Shown here piece by piece: positions 58,812 to 64,000 of a stretch of 64,000 nt of DNA. How positions within the stretch are numbered: position 1 is the stretch's first letter; the number at the start of each line of letters is the position of its first letter. This DNA comes from Saccharopolyspora hirsuta (lineage in GTDB: Bacteria > Actinomycetota > Actinomycetes > Mycobacteriales > Pseudonocardiaceae). The notes below the pieces were generated by a model. The model saw only the letters and a program-made list of their open reading frames with translations, was not told the DNA's origin and ran no database searches. The stretch lies in NCBI RefSeq assembly GCF_008630535.1, contig NZ_VWPH01000001.1, positions 124,001-188,000 of the forward strand, read 5' to 3'. Both the position numbers and the translations under genes were made by a program.

Positions 58812-60074
58812 CTACGCGGGCCGCCCCACCGGCGCGGTGCGCTGTTGGGCGGGCAGCCAGGCGCGGTAGCGGCGCAGGGCCCGCCGCTGCCGGAGCTGCT
58901 CGGAGAGCAGCGCGTATGCCGGATGGGTGCCGGGTGCGGGTTCGCTGCCGCGGGCGAGGCGGCGCAGCTGGTGGCGCACCTGCGCCATGCTGGCGGCTGA
59001 GGCGAGCGTCTTGTCGGACCAGGTCACCGGCCGGAGCTTCCGATCGGCCTCGCGGCCGTGCCGCCAGCGGTCGGGCAGGTCCGGGGTGACGGCGAGGGCG
59101 GTGCCCATCCCGACGAGCGCCACGCCGCTGTCGAGCACCTTCTCCGCGGTCTCCCGCCGGGTGATGCCGCCGGTGAGCATCAGCGGAAGCGGGCTGGTCC
59201 TGACCAGGTCCGTCGCCAGCTCCAGGAAGTAGGCCTCGCGGGCCCGGGTGCGGGAGTCGGCGGAGTTGCCGGTCATCGCCGGGCTCTCGTAGCTGCCGCC
59301 GGACAGCTCGACCAGGTCGACGCCGAGCGGTTCGAGCATCGCGATCACCTGCCGGGCGTCGTCGGCGTCGAACCCGCCGCGCTGGAAGTCGGCGGAGTTG
59401 AGCTTCACCGCGACCGCGAAGGAGGGCGAGACGGAGGCGCGGACGGCGCGCACGACGTCCAGCAGCATCCGGGCGCGGTTCTCCAGCGTCCCGCCCCAGG
59501 CGTCGGTGCGCTGGTTGGACAACGGGGACAGGAACTGCGACAGCAGGTAGCCGTGCGCGGCGTGGATCTCCACACCGTCGAATCCGGCCCGTTCGGCGCG
59601 CGCGGCCGTGACGGCGAACCGGTTGACGGTGGCCTCGATCTGCTCCGGGGTCATGGCGACGGGCTTCCCGAAGCGGCTGCTGTGCTTGCCCAGGTCGACG
59701 CCCACCGCCGACGGGCCCCACACGACGCCGGGCATGTTCGCCTCGACCTGGCGGCCGGGGTGGTTGATCTGCATCCAGATCGATCCGCCGCCGGACTTGC
59801 CCGCTTCGGCCCACCTGGTGAACGGCTCCAGCGGCGCGGCATCGTCGAGCACGACTCCGCCCGGACCGGTCATCGCCTCGGCGTGGACCATGACGTTGCC
59901 GGTGATCAGCAGCCCGGTGCCCCCGCGCGCCCACCGCCGGTACAGCGCCAGCAGCTGCTCGTCGGGCAGCTGGCCGTCCCCGGCCATGTTCTCCTCCATG
60001 GCCGCCTTCGCGATGCGGTTGACCAGTGCTGCCCCGGAGCGCAGGCGCAGGGGCGAGAACAGCTCGCCGGTCAT
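58812..60074 (-). CDS. Old Yellow Enzyme-family FMN oxidoreductase
   Basis: 420-residue NADH:flavin oxidoreductase of the OYE family. LRLRSGAALVNRIAKAAMEEN (N-terminal FMN contact), LITGNVMVH, IWMQINHPGRQ, GFDGVEIHAAHGYLLSQFLSPLSNQRTDAWGGTLENRARML and a terminal LMLTGGITRRETAEKVLDSGVALVGMGTAL. Single domain, no Fe-S cluster region. It may reduce alpha,beta-unsaturated carbonyls. Divergent from a TetR gene with two matching operator boxes, and so linked to the ADC/ALDH operon. Confidence 0.9.
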   Translation of the reverse strand: MTGELFSPLRLRSGAALVNRIAKAAMEENMAGDGQLPDEQLLALYRRWARGGTGLLITGNVMVHAEAMTGPGGVVLDDAAPLEPFTRWAEAGKSGGGSIWMQINHPGRQVEANMPGVVWGPSAVGVDLGKHSSRFGKPVAMTPEQIEATVNRFAVTAARAERAGFDGVEIHAAHGYLLSQFLSPLSNQRTDAWGGTLENRARMLLDVVRAVRASVSPSFAVAVKLNSADFQRGGFDADDARQVIAMLEPLGVDLVELSGGSYESPAMTGNSADSRTRAREAYFLELATDLVRTSPLPLMLTGGITRRETAEKVLDSGVALVGMGTALAVTPDLPDRWRHGREADRKLRPVTWSDKTLASAASMAQVRHQLRRLARGSEPAPGTHPAYALLSEQLRQRRALRRYRAWLPAQQRTAPVGRPA

Positions 60075-60104
60075 CGAGTTCCCCTCTCGGTCCGATCAGC
60101 TAGA

Positions 60105-60152
60105 ATGTATGCACCGTTTACATTAAGCGGTGGATGTAAGCGCTGTAAACAT
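60105..60152. promoter_or_regulatory. Tandem TetR-type operators, OYE/TetR gap
   Basis: ATGTATGCACCGTTTACAT (60105-60123) and ATGTAAGCGCTGTAAACAT (60134-60152), 29 bp apart, both ATGT-N11-ACAT. The second is 16 of 19 identical to the box at 56051. Consensus ATGTRWGCRCYGTWMACAT. Confidence 0.75.
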
Positions 60153-60167
60153 CGAGGAGCGTGACCT

Positions 60168-60755
60168 GTGCCGCAAGCGAGCGGTTCGTACCACCACGGC
60201 GACCTGCGCGCCGCCTGCCTGCGCGCTGCGCGAGAACTGCTGGAGGAGGACGGCAGCGCCGGGCTGTCGCTGCGGGCGGTGGCGCGGCGAGCTGGTGTGT
60301 CGGCGACGGCGCCCTACCGCCACTACCCGGACCGCGACGCGCTGGTCTCCGCGGTCGCGGCCGAGGGCTACCGCGAACTCGCCGGATACCTGGCCGCGGC
60401 CCACTCCGCGCCCGAGACCCCCGACGACCTCGCCGCGATCGCCGTCGCCTACGTCCGCTACGCGCTCGACCACCCGGCGATGTTCCGGGTGATGTTCGCC
60501 GAACCCTGCGATCCGAACAACCAGGAGCGGGTCGCCGCGACGGCCGCGATCTGGGACTACGTCGGCGGCATCGTCCGCGGGGTCTTCCTCGGGGCTGATC
60601 CGGACGCGCTGTCGAACGCGGTGTGGGCGGTGGTCCACGGCCTGGCGTTCCTGCACCTGGACGGCAAGCTCGACGCCACGACGCCCGAGGTGGTCGACAG
60701 CCAGGTCCGCGCCGCGGTCAACGCACTGTTCACCGCCGCGCGGACGGGCGCGTGA
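60168..60755 (+). CDS. TetR-family regulator with WHG C-terminal domain
   Basis: 195 residues. HTH LRAACLRAARELLEEDGSAGLSLRAVARRAGVSATAPYRHYPDRDALVSAVAAEG; C-terminal WHG domain with YVRYALDHPAMFRVMFAE and AVWAVVHGLAFLHLDGKL (the WxxxHG signature). GTG 60168 with GAGGAG upstream. Autogenous control and control of OYE and the ADC/ALDH operon are predicted from the shared operator. Confidence 0.9.
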   Translation: MPQASGSYHHGDLRAACLRAARELLEEDGSAGLSLRAVARRAGVSATAPYRHYPDRDALVSAVAAEGYRELAGYLAAAHSAPETPDDLAAIAVAYVRYALDHPAMFRVMFAEPCDPNNQERVAATAAIWDYVGGIVRGVFLGADPDALSNAVWAVVHGLAFLHLDGKLDATTPEVVDSQVRAAVNALFTAARTGA

Positions 60756-60767
60756 GACCTGAGGCCG

Positions 60768-60998
60768 TCACCGCCGCAGCGGTGGGATGGTGGGGACCTC
60801 GGAGGCGTTGGCGATGGCTTCCGGGGTGAGGCGGAACTGCTCGGGGTAGTGCTCGCGGGTGGTGCGGCGGGCGGGTTCGGTGGTGCGCCACATGTACAGG
60901 CAGCGCGGGCACTGCAGCACCTCCCATGCGCCGGGCACCGGCGAGGTCGTCACGGTGCGGATCTCCGGTTCGGTGCAGCGGGGGCAGATCGTCTGCAT
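60768..60998 (-). CDS. vdcD: Hydroxyarylic acid decarboxylase small subunit D
   Basis: 76-residue protein with two CxxC pairs, CPRC at residues 5-8 and 30-33, plus RTVTTSPVPGAWEVLQCPRCLYMWRTTEP and EHYPEQFRLTPEAI, matching VdcD/YclD. It is the third component of non-oxidative 4-hydroxybenzoate/vanillate decarboxylases and likely binds zinc. Follows vdcC by 26 bp on the minus strand. Confidence 0.92.
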   Translation of the reverse strand: MQTICPRCTEPEIRTVTTSPVPGAWEVLQCPRCLYMWRTTEPARRTTREHYPEQFRLTPEAIANASEVPTIPPLRR

Positions 60999-61024
60999 CG
61001 GATGTCCTCTCGTCGCGCGGAAGT

Positions 61025-62449
61025 TCAGCGGTTGGCCAGCAGCGAGCGCAGGCGGTCGGCCCACTCGGCCGCTTCGGGCAGGTCCTTGGTCGGGGTGCCG
61101 AAGTTGCCGCGGACGTCGGGTTTCACCGGAGTGGTGGCGTCGATGATCATCTTGCTGGTGATCCCCGCGGGCTGCGAGGCCGGAGCCAGCTCCACCACCG
61201 ACAGGTTCGGGATGACCACCACGTCCTCGGCCGGGTTGACCTTCGCCGACTGCGCCCACATGACCTGCGGCAGGTCGAACGGGTCCACGTCCTCGTCGAC
61301 CAGGATCACCTGGCTGACGTAGCCCAGGCCGTGCGGCGTGGTCATCGCCCGCATGCCCACCGCCTTGGCGAAACCGCCGTAGCGCTTGGCCGTCGAGATG
61401 ATCACCAGCAGCCCGTGGGTGTACATCGCGTTGACCGCCTTGACCTCGGGGAACTCCGCGCGCAGCTGCTTGAGCAGCGGAACGCAGGTGTTGGGCCCCA
61501 CCAGGTAGTCGCACTCGGTCCACGGCATGCCCAGGTACAGCGACTCGAAGATCGGGTTGGTGCGGTGGGAGATCCGCTCCACGCGCACCACCGGCATCCG
61601 CCTGCCGCCGGAGTAGTGCCCGGTGAACTCGCCGAACGGGCCCTCGATCTGCCGCACCCGGGATTCGATGAATCCCTCGATGACCACCTCGGAACCCCAC
61701 GGCACGTCGAAGCCGGTCAGCGGGGCGGTCGCGATCGGCATCGCCTCGCCGCGCAGCGCACCGGCCATCTCGTACTCCGACTGGTCGTAGGCCATCGGCA
61801 TGCCCGCCACGATCGGCACCACCGGGTCGTTGCCGAGGGTGATGGCCACCGGCAGGTCCTCGCCGCGCTCCTCGGCCTTGCGCAGGTGCTGGGCGATGTC
61901 GTGCATCGGCACCGGCTGCAGCGCGAGGCGGTCCGTCCCGATCACCTCGATCCGGTAGATGCCCAGGTTCTGCTTGTCGAAGTCCTCCGGCGCGTCCGGG
62001 TCGCGGGAGACCACTGCGGCCTTGTCCAGGTAGAAGCCGCCGTCACCGTCGTTGAGCCGGAACAGCGGCAGCACGTCGAACAGGTCCACGTCCGCGCCGG
62101 AGACGCTGTTCTCCCGCCACGGCGCGTCCTCCCGGCGGACCGGGGTGACCGGGAAGTCGTCCCAGCGCCGGGCGAACTCCTCGACCTGCTCGCGGGTGGA
62201 GGTCTCCTTCGGCAGGCCCAGCGCCATCGCGTGGTTGCGCCACGAGCCGTGCACGTTCATCGCGATCCGCGCGTCGGTGAAACCGGTGACGTTGTCGAAC
62301 CACAGGGCCGGGGCGCCTTCCCCGATGCGGCCCGCCGCGTTCGCCGCTGCCGCGAGATCGGGTTCGGGGGACACCTGCTCGTTGATCCGCAGCAGCTGTC
62401 CCTCCTTCTCGAGCGCGTGCAGGAACGACCGGAGGTCGTCGTAGGCCAT
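61025..62449 (-). CDS. vdcC: Non-oxidative hydroxyarylic acid decarboxylase, UbiD-type subunit C
   Basis: 474-residue prenylated-FMN decarboxylase. DLRSFLHALEKEGQLLRINEQVSPEPDLAAAANAAGRIGEGAPALWFDNVTGF at the N-terminus, GDGGFYLDKAAVVSRDP, EYEMAGALRGEAMPIATAPLTGFDVPWGSEVVIEGFIESRVRQIEGPFGEFTGHYSGG (E-R-E type active site) and DPFDLPQVMWAQSAKVNPAEDVVVIPNLS. Length equals VdcC. Removes CO2 from vanillate or 4-hydroxybenzoate, giving guaiacol or phenol. Confidence 0.95.
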   Translation of the reverse strand: MAYDDLRSFLHALEKEGQLLRINEQVSPEPDLAAAANAAGRIGEGAPALWFDNVTGFTDARIAMNVHGSWRNHAMALGLPKETSTREQVEEFARRWDDFPVTPVRREDAPWRENSVSGADVDLFDVLPLFRLNDGDGGFYLDKAAVVSRDPDAPEDFDKQNLGIYRIEVIGTDRLALQPVPMHDIAQHLRKAEERGEDLPVAITLGNDPVVPIVAGMPMAYDQSEYEMAGALRGEAMPIATAPLTGFDVPWGSEVVIEGFIESRVRQIEGPFGEFTGHYSGGRRMPVVRVERISHRTNPIFESLYLGMPWTECDYLVGPNTCVPLLKQLRAEFPEVKAVNAMYTHGLLVIISTAKRYGGFAKAVGMRAMTTPHGLGYVSQVILVDEDVDPFDLPQVMWAQSAKVNPAEDVVVIPNLSVVELAPASQPAGITSKMIIDATTPVKPDVRGNFGTPTKDLPEAAEWADRLRSLLANR

Positions 62450-62460
62450 CGTGTCTCTCC

Positions 62461-63045
62461 TCAGGAAGCCTTGAGCTTGGCGGTGCGCAGCCCCTCCCAG
62501 CGCTGCGCGGCCGGGGCGGGCAGGTCCAGCTGGTCGAGCACCCGGGAGGTGATGTGCTCGACGAAGTCGTCGATCGAGGTCGGGTTGTTGTAGAAGGCGG
62601 GCATCGGCGGGACGATCCGCACGCCCATCCGCGCGAGCGCGAGCATGTTCTCCAGGTGGATCTCGCTCAGCGGTGTCTCGCGCGGCACGATCACCAGCGG
62701 ACGGCGTTCCTTGATCGTCACGTCCGCCGCTCGCGCCACCAGGCCGTCGGCGTACCCGGCGCGGATCCCGGCGAGGGTCTTCATCGAGCACGGCACGATC
62801 ACCATGCCGTCGGTGCGGTAGGAGCCGGACGAGATGCTCGCGCCCTGGTCGTCGGGGTTGTGGACGACGTCGGCGAGCTCGCCGATCTCCTTGACGCTCC
62901 GCCCGGTCTCCAGCTCCGCGGTGGCCCGCGCCCAGCGGCTCAGCACCAGGTGGGTTTCCACCTCTGGCAGTTCGCGCAACCGCTCCAGCAGCCGCACGCC
63001 GAGCGGCGCCCCGGTCGCTCCGGTCATCCCCACGACGAGTCGCAC
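62461..63045 (-). CDS. vdcB: UbiX-family flavin prenyltransferase, subunit B
   Basis: 194-residue UbiX/Pad1-type protein that makes prenylated FMN for the UbiD subunit. VVGMTGATGAPLGVRLLERL, ISSGSYRTDGMVIVPCSMKTLAGIRAGYADGLVARAADVTIKERRPLVIVPRETPLSEIHLENMLALARMGVRIVPPMPAFYN are signature stretches. GTG 63045 with AAAAGGAG upstream. First gene of vdcBCD, 11 bp before vdcC. Confidence 0.95.
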   Translation of the reverse strand: MRLVVGMTGATGAPLGVRLLERLRELPEVETHLVLSRWARATAELETGRSVKEIGELADVVHNPDDQGASISSGSYRTDGMVIVPCSMKTLAGIRAGYADGLVARAADVTIKERRPLVIVPRETPLSEIHLENMLALARMGVRIVPPMPAFYNNPTSIDDFVEHITSRVLDQLDLPAPAAQRWEGLRTAKLKAS

Positions 63046-63154
63046 GCTTCTCCTTTTCGGTCATCTTGCGCTGATGAATCCACGCTAAGCGCCGATCTCG
63101 CAGGTGAACCGGTACGCTGGCGACAAGAGATGGGGAGAATCGGACAGCGAGCAG

Positions 63155-64000
63155 ATGGCAGAGATCACCGACGTCGCCTACCGGCCGGGGTTGAACGCGC
63201 CGATCGGCATGGACGTCATCGACTTCGCCGAGCTGCGCTCGCGCGCCCGGCGCCGGGGGATCGACCTGGCCGGACCGCAGCGCCCGGACTTCCACCACCT
63301 GATCCACGTGCACGCCGACGCGGACGAGCTGCGGCACACCGTCGACTTCACCGAGCACGTCATCCCGCCCGGCGGCTGGTTGTGGGTGCGTCCCGGCCAG
63401 GTGCACCAGTACGGCGCACTGACGCGTTCGCGGGGCACGATCGTCATCTGGCGGCCCGGTTTCGTCACCGTCGACCCGCCACCGCCGGAAACCCCGGTCC
63501 GTCCCGGCGGTTCGGCGCGCGAAGCGGTCGATCTGGCGCTGCGGCACCTGGTCGCCGACTACGCAGACCTGGGCTCGATGACGCTGGAAGCGCACAACAA
63601 GGCGCTGCGCATGCTGCTGGCGGTGCTGCTGCTCCGGCTGGCCCACGCGGGTTCGGCACCGTCGCCGTCCACCCCGGCCGACGGCCCGTTCGAGCGCTTC
63701 AAGGCCGCGGTGGAGCGCAACTTCACCCGCACGCACCGCGTCGCCGACTACGCCGCCGACCTCGGCTACAGCACCCGAACCCTGACCCGCGCAACCCTTT
63801 CCGCGACCGGCCGCTCGGCGAAGTCCTACTTGGACGCCCGCATAGTCCTGGAGGCCAAGCGCCTGCTCGTCCACACCGACCGCGCGTCAGCGGACATCGC
63901 GCGCCACCTGGGGTTCACCAGCCCCGGCGACTTCAGCAAGTTCTTCCGCAAGCACGACGGACGAACCCCGCTCGCCTTCCGCGCCGAGGCCCGAGGCACC
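63155..64000 (+). CDS. AraC-family regulator, C-terminus beyond window
   Basis: 282 residues are visible; the frame is still open at the edge, so only a few residues are probably missing. An N-terminal cupin-like sensor (about 30-110, HHLIHVHADADE, VIPPGGWLWVRPGQVHQYG) precedes a double HTH (about 185-280): VADYAADLGYSTRTLTRATLSATGRSAKSYLDARIVLEAKRLLVHTDRASADIARHLGFTSPGDFSKFFRKHDGRTPLAFRAE. ATG 63155; TACGCT -10 at 63113-63118. Divergent from vdcBCD and its probable activator for an aromatic acid. Confidence 0.9.
   Translation, partial: MAEITDVAYRPGLNAPIGMDVIDFAELRSRARRRGIDLAGPQRPDFHHLIHVHADADELRHTVDFTEHVIPPGGWLWVRPGQVHQYGALTRSRGTIVIWRPGFVTVDPPPPETPVRPGGSAREAVDLALRHLVADYADLGSMTLEAHNKALRMLLAVLLLRLAHAGSAPSPSTPADGPFERFKAAVERNFTRTHRVADYAADLGYSTRTLTRATLSATGRSAKSYLDARIVLEAKRLLVHTDRASADIARHLGFTSPGDFSKFFRKHDGRTPLAFRAEARGT

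Noticed and set aside
1..64000. tRNA, rRNA, CRISPR, transposase or integrase genes
   Set aside because: Read through the window for cloverleaf, repeat-spacer or DDE/Tyr-recombinase patterns and found none I could support.

Overview
The window is very GC-rich, densely packed DNA with frequent GTG starts and many 4-bp ATGA/GTGA gene overlaps. This is typical of a high-GC actinomycete; gene content (vanHAX, kshAB/hsa genes, PadR-type VanR, VdcBCD) suggests a Pseudonocardiaceae-like soil organism, but that assignment is inference. I see no rRNA, tRNA, CRISPR, insertion sequence or phage gene. The stretch is a chain of accessory catabolic modules plus one antibiotic-resistance island, nearly every one with its own regulator.

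Region 1 (1-7.8 kb): two divergent arms around a GntR/FCD regulator. The minus arm holds GntR, an MFS permease and a truncated isocitrate/isopropylmalate-type dehydrogenase. The plus arm holds a paralogous dehydrogenase, an Asp/Glu-racemase-like protein, a DUF1537 acid-sugar kinase (OtnK-like), a class II aldolase-like decarboxylase (OtnC-like) and a CitMHS permease. Together they look like a variant route for a four-carbon acid sugar or tartrate-like acid. Region 2 (7.9-13.65 kb): a PH-domain-like membrane protein, then a vancomycin/teicoplanin-type resistance island: vanR-vanS on plus, convergent with vanH-vanA-vanX and a C39-like cysteine peptidase on minus, with matching VanR-box repeats before vanR and vanH. 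Region 3 (13.7-17.9 kb): vanillate uptake and O-demethylation (vanA-vanB-vanK) divergent from a PadR repressor with a perfect palindromic operator between them.

Region 4 (18.1-42.1 kb): a large steroid catabolic island. It carries ketosteroid isomerase, 3-alpha-hydroxysteroid dehydrogenase, two KstD-like flavoproteins, KshA/KshB 9-alpha-hydroxylase, HsaA/HsaB monooxygenase, HsaC extradiol dioxygenase, HsaD hydrolase and HsaE-G-F meta-cleavage enzymes, plus a Baeyer-Villiger monooxygenase coupled to an esterase, six SDRs, an AKR, an IclR and a TetR regulator. No CoA-dependent side-chain or C/D-ring genes are present, so C19/C21 steroids are the likely entry substrates. A 15-bp palindrome (TCCCGNTCAGCGGGA) recurs about eleven times at promoters here, and a second, TTTCAATGGAAA-type palindrome family marks the IclR/SDR and kshA promoters.

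Region 5 (42.1-52.7 kb): hexuronate use: ManD-type mannonate dehydratase, GH31 glycosidase and a DctPQM TRAP transporter on minus, LacI regulator, UxaC and UxuB on plus, with LacI-type palindromes at both promoters. Region 6 (52.75-60.8 kb): TetR/amidase pair, an esterase, an acetoacetate-decarboxylase-like protein, an aldehyde dehydrogenase, an Old Yellow Enzyme and a TetR regulator; a shared 19-bp operator-like sequence links the last four. Region 7 (60.8-64 kb): VdcB-VdcC-VdcD non-oxidative hydroxyarylic acid decarboxylase, divergent from an AraC regulator that runs off the window. Vanillate therefore has two possible fates encoded here, demethylation and decarboxylation.
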